Positions 48,988 to 59,100 of a stretch of DNA of 64,000 bases are shown here, piece after piece (the first letter of the stretch is position 1; the number at the start of each line of letters is the position of its first letter). Made by a program: the position numbers and the translations under genes. The notes under the pieces are model-generated. The model had not been told where the DNA came from. It did not search any database and saw only the letters and a program-made list of their open reading frames with translations. The stretch comes from Candidozyma auris (Eukaryota; Ascomycota; Pichiomycetes; Serinales; Metschnikowiaceae), in assembly GCF_003013715.1 (NCBI RefSeq), contig NC_072816.1, forward strand, positions 372,001 to 436,000, written 5' to 3'.

Positions 48988-49138
48988 TCGCACGTAGAAG
49001 CTTTTGACATAATCAATCTCCTAAGTAAAGACCAGGTGCGAGCGTACTCTAAAGACTTGTATAGACTTGATAACCGCAGACGTAGAGTCGTACTGCTCTA
49101 GGTACCGGAAGATAGGGTCTCTCCATGTGACTCTCCCT
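48988..49138. repeat. Dispersed repeat, copy B
   Basis: Matches copy A at 23360-23520 in the same orientation. Identical blocks include AGCTTTTGACATA (48999), GACTTGATAACC (49064), AGAGTCGT (49084) and ATGTGACTCTC (49125). Between blocks the two copies differ by substitutions and small indels. It begins about 100 bp after the TAM41 stop codon. Confidence 0.6.
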
Positions 49139-50059
49139 ACTTGTAACCTCTCATGGTCCTTACAGCCCTAGTAATTTACACGCATCTTTGGTAGTTTTTT
49201 TGCGAACAGATCTCATCTCGGTATGGTTCCCTCAAGCAAGTTGGTCGTTGACCATTTACGTTGCTGTAACTCTGATCTACGCCCTCTTGTTCACTGAATT
49301 TCTTTCCGATCTCCTTATTCCACAAGCTTCGAGTGAATGACAATTTGATGGCTTTCGTGTACAGACTAAAGAAAGAATAAAACCACCAATTTCAAATCTT
49401 CACCGTGTCTATCTTGGAACCTATACGTCTTTATTCTCTCGCCTATAGTTACTAGGTAAATTCCATAATTTAAAGGTCTTATATATGAAGGATACCTGGG
49501 TTCCTTTTAGGACCATGACGAAGCGACAACGGTGAGATCGTCCGCCTGACCACGGTTGATCACCGTGGAGAATTCCGGTAAGCGGTACTACGACTAGTGT
49601 TCCCTCAACTATGTATACTTTTATGATTCACTAGTATCTAGTATATACTAGGGTGTATAGTACCACCTAGGCTAATGCGTGCTAACCTAACAGTTTCGTG
49701 CAAGAAACAACAAATGTCATGTGCTAGAAGTAGTGGATGAAGAGATGGATGACGTGCATATTGATAGTTGCTTGATAGACTGTGATCGATTGGATAGTTA
49801 AAAACAGAAGTCCCTTGATATACGGAGACGCGATGGCAATTGGGCATGGACTTCGTTATAGCAAGTATGGTACAAGTTTAGAGTAGAAGTTGAGAAACGG
49901 TATTACACACAATCTTTAGAGGTTTTACCGACGATTCTCCTGTCGAAAATTCTTCGAAGTTCTACCGTCCATCGGAGGATGGCTCTTCTCGCCACTCGTC
50001 CATAAATTTGGTGCTTCCCTCCAACATTCCGATCTTCTCTGGTACACAGTTTTTCCTTT

Positions 50060-50301
50060 CACGTGATCTCACCCCGTGATCTATTTCACGTTTGTCCAAA
50101 GATACATAAATGACACCATCGTGCATAACCCCCATCGTCAAGCCTTCATGTTAGGACGGTCTAGCTTCACTTAGTGATACCACTGCCGCGCTGCAATCCC
50201 TATCACATGAGACTGTTCCTCACAGTCATGTGATCGAGACATTACGACAGGTGAGTATATTGCATATGGCTGGAATAATGAAATCTTCTTCTGCTCACGT
50301 G
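50060..50301. promoter_or_regulatory. Cluster of CACGTGAT/CATGTGATC motifs
   Basis: CACGTGATC at 50060, CATGTGATC at 50227 and CACGTGATA at 50296 lie within 240 bp, with another CATGTGATC at 50709. The nearest start codon, SAP30, is about 900 bp away, so an unrecognised transcript or a distant regulatory block is possible. Confidence 0.35.
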
Positions 50302-51186
50302 ATATCCATGCGTAAGATACTCTGCTCTATTAGTCCATGCCATAGCTATCACTTCTCCTTTTTTCTAGCCTTACTTCAGATATTTTAGAATCTCATCTTC
50401 TCTCCAATTTTGTGGCTGCTGAACTTCATTCTGCCGACACCAAGTATGTTATTTCAGATTACGTGGTGGACAACGTGGGAAGGCCGCCGAACCTAGAAAT
50501 GGACCAGGTAGGTGAATCATAGTCAGTGAAGCATTCCATAAGTTGATTTTCTTTGTCTAGCAAGGTTGGAAATACAACTTTCAATAGATTATTGCCTAGA
50601 CCTGTCTCAGGTAGTACTTCTTCAGAGTCTGGGTGAGTATCAGTGTATTATTTAGTGTTTTAGAGCGCAGGGAGTATATGTTCGGAATACTGCGAGGTGT
50701 ACTTTCATCATGTGATCTTATGTGATACGAATAGCATCGGAGGACGTCAGCGCTTCGTCAGTTGTTTTGCCAACAGGAGATGAGATGGCTACAACTCAGA
50801 AGACTCTCTTTTTATCTAAGTATGGAACTATGGAATGATGGACAAATGTGGAAAGTGAAAGATCACAAAATGTGATATGATGGAAGAAAGAAAATCCTCT
50901 AATGAATGACTAGAGGAAGCAATCACATAATCATTAAACTAATATGAGGAGAATAAAATGGGGATGACAAGATATCCCTCAACTTCAAAAATTCGAGTGA
51001 CTGCTCCTATATTAATAGTATTCCTTTTCTGCACCGTTGTTTCGTGCACTGCTACTCTCAACAGAATGAATATGCTTCTGCAGATAAACTTATTGTACCC
51101 GTCAGATTCCAACAAATTTACTGCATATTAGTTATGTTCGTCTCAACAACATATATTCTCTTCCTCATAATCTTATAGATTAAACG

Positions 51187-51648
51187 ATGCCACCCAGAAC
51201 TCAAATTAAAGAGATCAACAGCGACGCGGATTCCAAAATGCTTCCGACTTCTAGATCAGCTAATAAGGCCAGGAATGCGGTTGCGATTGCTGCTCAACAG
51301 GAGATTCTCTCAAAACATATCCATTCCAACGGCCCGAACGACAAGCCGAAAATTGACGCATTGGACTTTACAACCCTAAATGTCAGCTCGTTGAATAAAT
51401 ATAATCGCAAGTATGCATTGAATTTACCGGCGATTCGAACGTTGAATGAAGATATACTTCTCTCCGCACTTGGTAAGAAAACCTACTCCTCGAAAAGACT
51501 GACTCAAGAGCATAAAATTTCAAAGCCAGAGATAGCATCTCATTGCCAAAAGCATTTCATGGCTTCTCCATGTCGCGAAAATGAGATAATTTCAAACTTC
51601 TTGTATAAAGTCAAGAATGAGGACAAGGAGTTCAAACTTACGTTTTGA
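51187..51648 (+). CDS. SAP30: SAP30, Sin3-binding subunit of the Rpd3L deacetylase complex
   Basis: A 153-residue protein whose C-terminal half is a SAP30 Sin3-binding domain. It reads IDALDFTTLNVSSLNKYNRK at about 56-75, then YALNLPA, and after an insert KPEIASHCQKHFMASPCREN with EIISNFLYKVKN. The family pattern is DF..L...AL..Y...F.L, then HF......E...I..F...VK. Sap30 bridges Sin3 and Rpd3 in histone deacetylation. The protein is shorter than S. cerevisiae Sap30 (about 201 residues), mostly at the N-terminus. The insert between the two halves (about 85-112) is Ser/Lys-rich. Confidence 0.78.
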   Translation: MPPRTQIKEINSDADSKMLPTSRSANKARNAVAIAAQQEILSKHIHSNGPNDKPKIDALDFTTLNVSSLNKYNRKYALNLPAIRTLNEDILLSALGKKTYSSKRLTQEHKISKPEIASHCQKHFMASPCRENEIISNFLYKVKNEDKEFKLTF

Positions 51649-52126
51649 TTTACAAATGGTCTAACCAGCACTTCGAGCACATTGAGTACTTCATCAATAT
51701 CCTTGATATAGTATCGGCCTCACCAAGGTACTCATTAATGCAGAGGAAGTCGCACAAGTCTTAGGCTCAACATTCATGAGTATTACTTATTGGCAGACGC
51801 CCTTGAGACTTCTTAAAATTATGAACACGCACCCTATGTTTGAAGCGGCTTCCCCTTAGTATCAGATATTATTGACCAATGGTGCGAACCTTACATTGGT
51901 CAGAGACTAATAAATGTATCATTTTCGTCTACTCAAAACTTTTTGTATATATTTATATATATAGACATATTTTGTCCTGATCTTTTTCATATACGTATCT
52001 TGAATGAAATTCTGGCTGTTGAAATTGTCATGCATTTCAGGTCGGCATTATGAAACCGCGTTGAGTAGATATCTGAGGGGTGTGGGTGGCTACTCAGACG
52101 CGCTGTTTTCACTGAAGTACAGTAAC
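51649..52126. other. Promoter region of CAC2
   Basis: About 480 bp between SAP30 and the CAC2 start. An AT-rich TATATATTTATATATATAG stretch lies near 51945-51964. The reading frame of CAC2 stays open upstream to an earlier ATG at 52004. Confidence 0.45.
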
Positions 52127-53494
52127 ATGGATTCGGCTCCCATAACAGTGCATTGGCACGAAGGGAACCAACCGGTCTACTCTGCTGATTTCCAAAATCC
52201 ATCGGACGGCTTTGCAAGGTTGGCGACAGGAGGTGGTGATAATAATGTTCGAATTTGGAGAATGGATATTGATGACCGAGAATGTGATGCTTTGAAAACG
52301 AGTATACACTACTTGTCAACACTTCGAAAACACACCCAGGCAGTTAACGCTGTGCGCTTCGACCCAAGTGGCTATATGCTAGCTAGTGCGAGTGACGATG
52401 GCCTACTCATAGTTTGGGGTTTATCGGATGAGATTGTTCAGGACTTCGGCGTGCAAGATGATGATATGAAAGAGACTTGGAAAGTGAGAAAGATCTTTCA
52501 TACTCACTCAGAAATCTATGATATAGCATGGTCGCCTGATTCTAACTATATTGCAGCTGGCTCAATGGATAATGCTGTACGTGTCTTTAATATCAAAACT
52601 GAGAAAAAAGACCTCGAGTTTTTGGATCATGGACATTGTGTTCAGGGAGTTGCATGGGACCCCCTTAACAAATACTTTGCTACACAGAGTGCCGACAGGT
52701 CTTTGCACATTTATCAGCTTAAGCATCATGAGTTGAATAGCACAACCCGGTTACAAGTGGGTGATATTCAAGGGTGCCTCGAGCTTAATATTTGCCGTTC
52801 AGATTTTCTGAGGGTAACTGATCATCACAGCGCCATAAGTCCCAACTCGGGGTGCCTTCTTGGTATGAATGCGGATGCATCAAATGACTCTGTGAACCTG
52901 ACCACTTCTGTACAATCTCCTGCTCCATCACTCAAAGCAGAATCAAGAACCGCGAGTCACAATGGTAGCAGCAAGAGAACGTTTTACCTCTACCATTCAG
53001 AAGCATTACAATCATTTTTCAGGCGTCTCACGTTTTCTCCTGATGGGAGTCTCTTGTTGACAGTGCTGGGACTCTATAGAAAGGACAATAAAAATGACGA
53101 GGAAGATGTTTCAGATGCTCTCGTCAACACAGTCTACATTTATACTCGCGCGGGCTTCAGTCAACTGCCAGTGTGTTCACTATCTGGATTCACCAAACCT
53201 ACCGTTGCTATAAAATTTAGTCCAATTATTTATGAGTTGGATAAGGAATGTTCGCGATCAATATTTGATCTTCCCCATAAAATGCTATTTGCAGTTGCCA
53301 CATTAGATACAGTGATTGTGTATACCACTCAAAGGATCGAACCCCTTGGCATACTGAAAAACTTGCATTATTCAACTATTACAGATTTGGCTTGGAGTTC
53401 AGATGGCAAAAGCATCATCGTGTCGTCTGCTGATGGCTTTTGCTCAGTGATCAGGGTGGATCATCTGCTACTTGGAACTCCTCTAGCTACGTGA
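52127..53494 (+). CDS. CAC2: CAC2, WD40 subunit of chromatin assembly factor 1
   Basis: A 455-residue WD40 protein of the CAF-1 p60 type. It starts MDSAPITVHWHEGNQPVYSA, matching the family start (short strand with WH, then PVYSxDF). The WD blades include LATGGGDNNVRIWRM, HTQAVNAVRFDPSGYMLASA, SEIYDIAWSPDSNYIAAGSM and HCVQGVAWDPLNKYFATQSA. A later RRLTFSPDGSLLL and the final STITDLAWSSDGKSIIVSSA complete the propeller. CAF-1 deposits H3-H4 behind the fork through PCNA. The frame also has an ATG at 52004 that would add 41 residues without family similarity, so I chose the second ATG. Confidence 0.93.
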   Translation: MDSAPITVHWHEGNQPVYSADFQNPSDGFARLATGGGDNNVRIWRMDIDDRECDALKTSIHYLSTLRKHTQAVNAVRFDPSGYMLASASDDGLLIVWGLSDEIVQDFGVQDDDMKETWKVRKIFHTHSEIYDIAWSPDSNYIAAGSMDNAVRVFNIKTEKKDLEFLDHGHCVQGVAWDPLNKYFATQSADRSLHIYQLKHHELNSTTRLQVGDIQGCLELNICRSDFLRVTDHHSAISPNSGCLLGMNADASNDSVNLTTSVQSPAPSLKAESRTASHNGSSKRTFYLYHSEALQSFFRRLTFSPDGSLLLTVLGLYRKDNKNDEEDVSDALVNTVYIYTRAGFSQLPVCSLSGFTKPTVAIKFSPIIYELDKECSRSIFDLPHKMLFAVATLDTVIVYTTQRIEPLGILKNLHYSTITDLAWSSDGKSIIVSSADGFCSVIRVDHLLLGTPLAT

Positions 53495-53669
53495 CTATAG
53501 AGCCACTAGCCGAGAGAACGATTGCAAATAATACTTAAATGTCTCCGTTGATATATTTCGTAAGGGACCATGAGTAAAAGGGATTCTTTGTACGACCAGG
53601 CTGCAAACGAAGGAAGCGAGTTTGTAATGCCCCATATTGAGGCACGTGTATGTATGGAACAAACAAAAT

Positions 53670-54260
53670 TCAGGTGGAGTCTGCTTCATTCGTTTCAGTA
53701 TATAACGATGCTTCCATTTTACGCCTAGCACGCATGATCATGTTTTCCTTCCGTCTCTGTAATATGCTTAGCCTTTCTTCTTTATCTCTCCCCCACTTTT
53801 CTAAATTTTCCGTATCAACTTCACCTGCCGTCGCGTTCAGTACTTTTACGTTGTATTTCTCGAGAAGGTTCAGTGAGGGCACGCTAGATGATGGGGTAGC
53901 CACTTGAGCCTCAACGGATCTCCTAACAGGTGCTTCATCGGGAGGAAATGGTAAGTCGCCTTGTCCGATGTACTCCTCTACTGTGGCTTCCACAGATCCC
54001 GTCCTCTCTAGACTATATCTTATTTGAGAGATAGTGAGTTGAGGACCAATTGCCTGAACTACTTCTATCATTGATTGATTGACAGCCCGTGTGACTCTCC
54101 TTCTCACTTGTCTATTATTCGAATCCTCCATTGGCGTTGTGTCTGGGTCTGGAAGATTGAATTCTCCAGCCACAGAATGGGGGATTGGAGAAATGAGCCA
54201 ACGCAAGAAAATAAACGCGATCAATAACGTGAGGATGAAAATAATGGTGGACTTGTCCAT
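53670..54260 (-). CDS. CUE1: CUE1, ER-membrane recruiter of the Ubc7 ubiquitin-conjugating enzyme
   Basis: A 196-residue protein. An N-terminal membrane span covers about 5-22 (TIIFILTLLIAFIFLRWL). The CUE domain lies at about 62-102 (MIEVVQAIGPQLTISQIRYS, LERTGSVEATVEEYI). A C-terminal helical region about 135-190 (NLLEKYNVKVL; KWGRDKEERLSILQRRKENM) matches the U7BR that binds and activates Ubc7. Cue1 works in ERAD with Hrd1 and Doa10. Size and layout agree with S. cerevisiae Cue1 (203 residues). It is convergent with CAC2. Confidence 0.88.
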   Translation of the reverse strand: MDKSTIIFILTLLIAFIFLRWLISPIPHSVAGEFNLPDPDTTPMEDSNNRQVRRRVTRAVNQSMIEVVQAIGPQLTISQIRYSLERTGSVEATVEEYIGQGDLPFPPDEAPVRRSVEAQVATPSSSVPSLNLLEKYNVKVLNATAGEVDTENLEKWGRDKEERLSILQRRKENMIMRARRKMEASLYTETNEADST

Positions 54261-54577
54261 GTCTTTTTAGTGTGGTTTCTGTAAATTAGAGCTTTCTGAA
54301 TTCCTTGAATTACTGTGAGATGTACGGAGGTCTTCTGGCTGGTCAAATTGTTGACCGAGTAAGAAAGTACGAGCTATTACAACGCAATCCTAAGAGTAGA
54401 ATTGAATAAAATGAGCCTATCTGAACGCATTTGTCCATCTCTAACTGAGATCCCTAAAAGTGATTGTGGTCGACACTGATTCGAAGGATCATTATTTATT
54501 CGTAGCAAATTTTATGTAACATGTCACGCAGAAATTCTGCTGATCTCATGGCTCCATATATGCTGCAAGACATGGCT
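54261..54577. other. Intergenic spacer upstream of CUE1
   Basis: About 320 bp, probably holding the CUE1 promoter and the 3' end of the Ser/Thr-rich frame. Nothing else was recognised. Confidence 0.4.
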
Positions 54578-54895
54578 CTAAATAAACAGGACGAAGGCAA
54601 TGATTGTTGGGCAGAGTAACAACAGAACAAAGGTGGCAGACCTTAAACTAAGCGCAAGCAGACCTCCACTTGAAAGCTCTGTGGCGGTGGGAGAGCTTCC
54701 TGAGGATACTATTGATGAGCTCGTGACTAGGCTGTGAGGGAAGTTTGAGCTCGAGGGTAGAGGCGTGACACCAGTCTCAGTAGCCGAAGGGTTTTTGATA
54801 CCTATCGAACTCGAAGCAACAGGCTCTAGACCCGTCAAGTAGCTCATTGACGCGGACGAAGTTTTAGTTGTCGCAGTATCTAGAAGGAGCGACAT
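54578..54895 (-). CDS. Ser/Thr-rich hypothetical protein with hydrophobic C-terminus
   Basis: A 105-residue frame. Residues 8-80 are dominated by Ser, Thr, Pro and Gly (SSGSSPTATELSSGGLLALS), the last 22 are strongly hydrophobic (FVLLLLCPTIIAFVLFI). That is the layout of a GPI-anchored wall protein's end or of a tail-anchored protein. There is no N-terminal signal peptide in this frame: the start reads MSLLLDTATT. No upstream ATG exists before a stop, so an unseen 5' exon supplying a signal peptide is possible. No family recognised. Confidence 0.4.
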   Translation of the reverse strand: MSLLLDTATTKTSSASMSYLTGLEPVASSSIGIKNPSATETGVTPLPSSSNFPHSLVTSSSIVSSGSSPTATELSSGGLLALSLRSATFVLLLLCPTIIAFVLFI

Positions 54896-55466
54896 AATAA
54901 AGATTTCGATGATTCGACTAAGGTCACTTCGTAGAAACTATACTCTGAATTTGAGTTCGGAAGTTGGTATATAGTGGCGAAGCTATCTTTAAATATTCAG
55001 GTCGCACGGGCCATGACTTCATCTATGTGTTATTTTTTTTCTCTTTTGTACCTGTCGCAGACTAGAATTCTTTAGATGCGGTAAACAAATGTCGTGTACC
55101 TGAAGTATATACAGGTATGATGTAATCATACATAAAGTATTCTTTGCCCCTGCCTCATTGGAGCGCATTGTGGTTTTTTGAAGGTACGCGACTGAGAACG
55201 TGTCAAAAAAGAATGAAACTGACCTAATGCAAAAATGATCAAAACAATCTGTGTCCCTGAAACTCAAAAGGGCGAGGTAGAGCCTCAGGATTGATGCTCG
55301 AACGGTTGCAACTGGACAAGGTAAAGGAGCCTTCAAGTATAATTGTAACGGGGCTACGATGTGCTTAAGCGGCCAACTTCTTCCTTGTCAAATGGCCAGT
55401 ACTTTACGTTAAAAAAGACATCTTATTCTAGCTCTAAATGAAGAATTACAAAATGATCAAGCCATT
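54896..55466. other. Intergenic spacer
   Basis: About 570 bp between the Ser/Thr-rich frame and the transporter remnant. A minus-strand open frame of about 100 codons exists here but has no protein-like features. Confidence 0.4.
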
Positions 55467-57232
55467 CTAAGAGAGGACTTCGTAGCCAGCGGTCTTCCGT
55501 TGAGACCAAGAGAACCAAGACTTGGCATTCTTCGCCCTCTTAAAATTGATGATTGCTTCATACGTGGGCGGTTCAGTAGCATCCTCATACAAACCAGCAT
55601 TTCCGGATAGCCCCGAAGCAACAGATTTAACAGCATCATTAGACGTTAGTGCCGGTAACTGAGGGGTACCTGTAATCAAACCTTCAGGCTCGTTTCTCAT
55701 AGAAGAGGGATTGCGTGCTAATTGAGCCGCAGTTTGGTGTAAGGTTTGAGTTTCACCGCTGGACTGTGATGGTTCAACACTTCTTCTTGATTCCACATCA
55801 TTCGTGGACCCATACCCGGAATGGAATGAGAATATGGAAGAGCTGTCATCAAAGATTGAGCCCATTTCCTCGAGGGAAAGACCCTTTGTTTCAGGGAACA
55901 AGTAATGCACGCACAAGAATGACAAGATACACGAAGTACCAGGGATTAAATAAGTCCTCCATTTTATGAGATCTAGTAAGATTGGTGTCATTTCTCCAAC
56001 AATGAAGTTGAAGAGCCAATTTGTTGCGGTTGACATCGCAGCTCCTTTACTTCTCACTGAGTTTGGCAATACTTCATTCATCATCCACGGGATAGGTCCC
56101 CATGATGCTCCAAAAGCGGCATTGAAGATAATAACAAAGACGACAACAACTTGTGGAGTGTATGTGTCGTTCAAGAACAACGAATATGCAATCGAGAAAA
56201 GGGAAATTGCCATCACAACAGCCCCGGTCAAGAGTAAAGGTTTCTCCCCCAGTCATCCACCAAATACCAGGGTGGCACCGTGCTTGCCAAGTAAATGAGC
56301 GAGTTGATTCCTGTCATCAAGATAGCCAGCCTGCCGATCCAGCCGGCACTTTCGAAGATCATTGGTGCATAATATGATACAATATTTATACCATTCATTT
56401 GTGCGAACATTTGAGAGAAGCAAGCTACTGACACTCGCTTCCGATAGCGTGTTAGCATATAACGGTAGGATCTTTCACCACCTTCAACTCTTTGGATCAA
56501 GACACTTTCCTTGATCAGCCGAAATTCAAGCTTTGCAACTTCATCTTCAACATCGCCGTCTGCATACAAATCGCTTATAACGATCATTCCCTCAATATCG
56601 TGATCGTGATCCAAGAGCCATCTTGGAGTTTCCACGATAACGAAGGTTCCGAGCCAAAGCAATAATCCCATGATGCATTGCACAAATAAAGGAGACCGCC
56701 ACGAGAAATCATTTTCGATGAAGGAGAAGCCATAATCCACCCAAATACTCGTAGAATACCCCACAATGTTACCACTGAATTCTAAGCACGCATAAAATCC
56801 TCTATCATCTGGGGGGCTGATCTCGGATTGGTAGCAGGGAATGATAGTGGTGAGAAACCCAATCGCAATACCCGAGATCAAACGTCCAAAGCCCAATATG
56901 TGTATGTTTGGAGAAAAAGTCTGAAGAAGGCCCCCAATAACAAAAATAAAGGAGCCCCACCTGATCGTTCGTCTTCTGCCAATTTTATCGCCAACCTTGC
57001 CAGCTTCGAAAGACGAAAACAACGCACCGATCTCTAAAATGGCTATCATTGTGCCGATAGCTGCAGGGCTGGGATAATCATAATACTCTTTAAAGTAGGT
57101 ATTGGTCAAAAGTGACGACATCAAACCCTGCTCGAACCCAAATAAGAATACTCCCAAAGAAACGAAAATCGAGGTGAAATTCAAAAGGGCCCTGCCTACA
57201 AGGAATGATTCCTTCACCTGTGTATGTGTCAT
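55467..57232 (-). pseudogene. MFS sugar transporter interrupted by a one-base frameshift
   Basis: Two abutting frames together make a full 12-span sugar porter. The first part (57232-56228) has GDKIGRRRTIRWGS, SEISPPDDRGF, ETPRWLLDHD and FAQMNGINIVSYYAPMIF. The second (from about 56231 down to 55467) continues TGAVVMAISLFSIAYSLF, GPIPWMMNEVLPNSVRSKGA and the family motif FPETKGLSLEEMGSIF. The break lies between VDDWGR and the next helix at about 56240-56250, where one base is missing; an extra A in the AAA run (plus strand TTT at 56241-56243) would restore the frame. The family resembles fungal YFL040W-type porters. It is either a recent pseudogene or a sequencing error. Confidence 0.82.
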
Positions 57233-57816
57233 CGTTTGAACGAATCCTTGTGCTTATTCAAAACTGAGAGTGGATAATAAAGTATGATGATGGAAAATCA
57301 AGTTGTTGATGTATTGAATCTTTATCAACCTTCACGTGCAGGATGCTCCCCTCAGAAATTCTTGCGCGGCGTGCCTTCTAGCTAAATGTGGGGAGCTAAG
57401 TAAATGTGAACTCAATATTTGTGAGAAATATTGTGCACGAAATTCGAAGAATGCACTGAAATTATCAGTATGTGATCATTTGGATTGGGGTGTGGTTAAC
57501 GTTTGGAGGCAGGTTAGAACGAATTGAACACAACTCGATGGCGAGTCTAATATTCGACTTCTCTAAATATCAATGCTCACTTCTATCGTTATTCGTAAAT
57601 CATTACTGAAGGCAGCTTTCACCGCGTATCTTGTTTAGCATGGTGCTCTTTCTCTGAAACGCGGTCTCGCAAATTTAGAAATTACAAAAAGAAAAACTTT
57701 CGCTCGGGGTAAATCATATTTTAAATGGTAATCATTACTTTAAAGGAAAGATTCGATTTAGGGATCCCCTGTGATTCGCAATAAATTTATTTTCAAAGAC
57801 AACCCGGATCTCATGC
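57233..57816. other. Intergenic spacer, transporter promoter side
   Basis: About 580 bp between the transporter start and the SEC9 3' end. A TTCACGTGCA element is at 57331-57340. A short Cys-containing open frame begins with GTG and lacks an ATG, so I do not call it. Confidence 0.4.
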
Positions 57817-59100
57817 TCATCTTATATTATTCAAACGAGTGTTGTTGAGATGCACATCGATGTCCAAACGGTCAGCGTCTTCTTCAATCTTTCTAAGCCT
57901 TTCATTTTGAGCACCAACCTCTTGTCCCATGATGGTCGCAGTGTTTTTCAACTTCTTGGAATAAGCTGCGATTTGATCCAAGTTACTTGCGAGTTCCTTT
58001 TCCATCTCATCATCCTCTGAATCGTTCTCAAATTGGTAGCGCTGTGCCTGTTGCAAATGTTTTTCTCCTTGATACTTATTGAAAGTATCCGACTGGGTAG
58101 AGTTACTCGATATTCCTTGCTTAACACGCTGTTCGCTTGCGTACACGCCTTGTCGATTGGTTTCACGCAAGTACTTCTCCTGTTCCTTTTGCGCCTTTAG
58201 CTTTGATTCCTTTTCGCGTAAACGTGATTTCTTATTGAAAGGGTTTCCTGAAGCCGGTATAAAGATCGACCTATTCAAACGTCTCAATTCTGCAACCTTA
58301 TCTTCCGCTATCTTGGTTTGGGTGTCTGCTAATAATAAGTTTTGTTCGGCATTGTACAAGCGTTCTGACTGAGAACCAAGCATACCTAGAGTATTAGTTC
58401 CCGAGGCATCAGCTTCCTGAGCCATGCGTAAGGTGTTTCTAGTCAGTGCTACTGATTCCTGCTTAACAAATCTGATATTTTCTTTGATTTCTTCCACCTC
58501 CTCATCCTCCTCATTGACTTGTTCCTCATCGGGTAAAAAATCATCCACCTCCAAGTTCAAATCTTCTTCATCAGGATTTGCATTCAAGTCCAACGAATCA
58601 ACATCTACTGGTTTCCTGATAGGCTTCCTGGAGCGTATTATTGGCTCATCCGTTGGAATTGCATTGAGATCGAGCATCAGCTCGTCATCATTTCTTGCCC
58701 GGCTGGTATGAGACACGTAAGGATTATGCTTTGCCCTCACTCTTTGCTGAGAGCCAGCCCCAGATGAATCATGATGACCTGTTGCATTTCCAGAATCATG
58801 ACCCTTGCCTGAATATGAAGCATATGGACTACTTGTACCTGTACTCACATTATATGAATGTGACGAAGACAGCCCATTATTTGAATAAGGGTTTTGTTGT
58901 GATGAAGCCATATTTGCATAAGGATTCTGTGGTTTCATACCGGGCCTCAAACCTTGTCTCTCTTGAGCGTACTCCTTGAATGCACCGAATTTCTCTTGTC
59001 GGGTCGTAGGTGTTTTCGTGGTGATTCCAACTTTTTGCATGGTGTCCACCAACTCCTTCTCCGTTGGATCTCTTTTTTTGAACATATTCTTCATACCCAT
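57817..59100 (-). CDS. SEC9: SEC9, plasma-membrane SNAP-25-type t-SNARE
   Basis: A 427-residue Qbc-SNARE. It begins MGMKNMFKKRDPTEKELVDT, as Candida-type Sec9 does. An NPY/Ser-rich region (about 50-130) and an acidic segment (about 170-205) precede the first SNARE helix (about 207-272: TRNTLRMAQEADASGTNTLG). A linker with FIPASGNPFNKKS follows, then the second helix over the last 65 residues (MEKELASNLDQIAAYSKKLK). Sec9 pairs with Sso1/2 and Snc1/2 for exocytosis. CTG codon 219 sits at the Ser of VASTRNTL in S. cerevisiae. I chose the ATG 23 codons inside a TTG-opened frame. Confidence 0.95.
   Translation of the reverse strand: MGMKNMFKKRDPTEKELVDTMQKVGITTKTPTTRQEKFGAFKEYAQERQGLRPGMKPQNPYANMASSQQNPYSNNGLSSSHSYNVSTGTSSPYASYSGKGHDSGNATGHHDSSGAGSQQRVRAKHNPYVSHTSRARNDDELMLDLNAIPTDEPIIRSRKPIRKPVDVDSLDLNANPDEEDLNLEVDDFLPDEEQVNEEDEEVEEIKENIRFVKQESVALTRNTLRMAQEADASGTNTLGMLGSQSERLYNAEQNLLLADTQTKIAEDKVAELRRLNRSIFIPASGNPFNKKSRLREKESKLKAQKEQEKYLRETNRQGVYASEQRVKQGISSNSTQSDTFNKYQGEKHLQQAQRYQFENDSEDDEMEKELASNLDQIAAYSKKLKNTATIMGQEVGAQNERLRKIEEDADRLDIDVHLNNTRLNNIR

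Larger units (their letters stand above)
48890..51186. other. Long gene-free region with a dispersed repeat and E-box motifs
   Basis: About 2.3 kb between TAM41 and SAP30 with no open frame above 70 codons. It carries repeat copy B (48988-49138), a perfect palindrome CTAGTATATACTAG at 49638-49651, and several CACGTG or CATGTGATC motifs (50060, 50227, 50296, 50709). The last 400 bp (50800-51186) are AT-rich and look like promoter. I recognised no RNA gene. Confidence 0.5.

Noticed and set aside
50440..50520. GTATGT...TTTCAG pair as a short intron upstream of SAP30
   Set aside because: The two signals are only about 14 bases apart and the flanking frames contain stop codons.
50780..51120. Copia-type solo LTR upstream of SAP30 (TTCCAACA-like end)
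   Set aside because: No matching TGTTGGAA start and no target duplication were found. AT-rich promoter DNA explains it equally well.
52004..52126. 41-residue N-terminal extension of CAC2 from the earlier ATG
   Set aside because: The extension has no family similarity, whereas the second ATG gives the typical CAF-1 p60 start.
55019..55336. About 100-residue minus-strand frame
   Set aside because: Low-complexity and unconvincing; no family resemblance.
57336..57527. Cys-rich 63-residue plus-strand frame
   Set aside because: It begins with GTG, has no ATG, and shows no ordered Cys pattern beyond chance.
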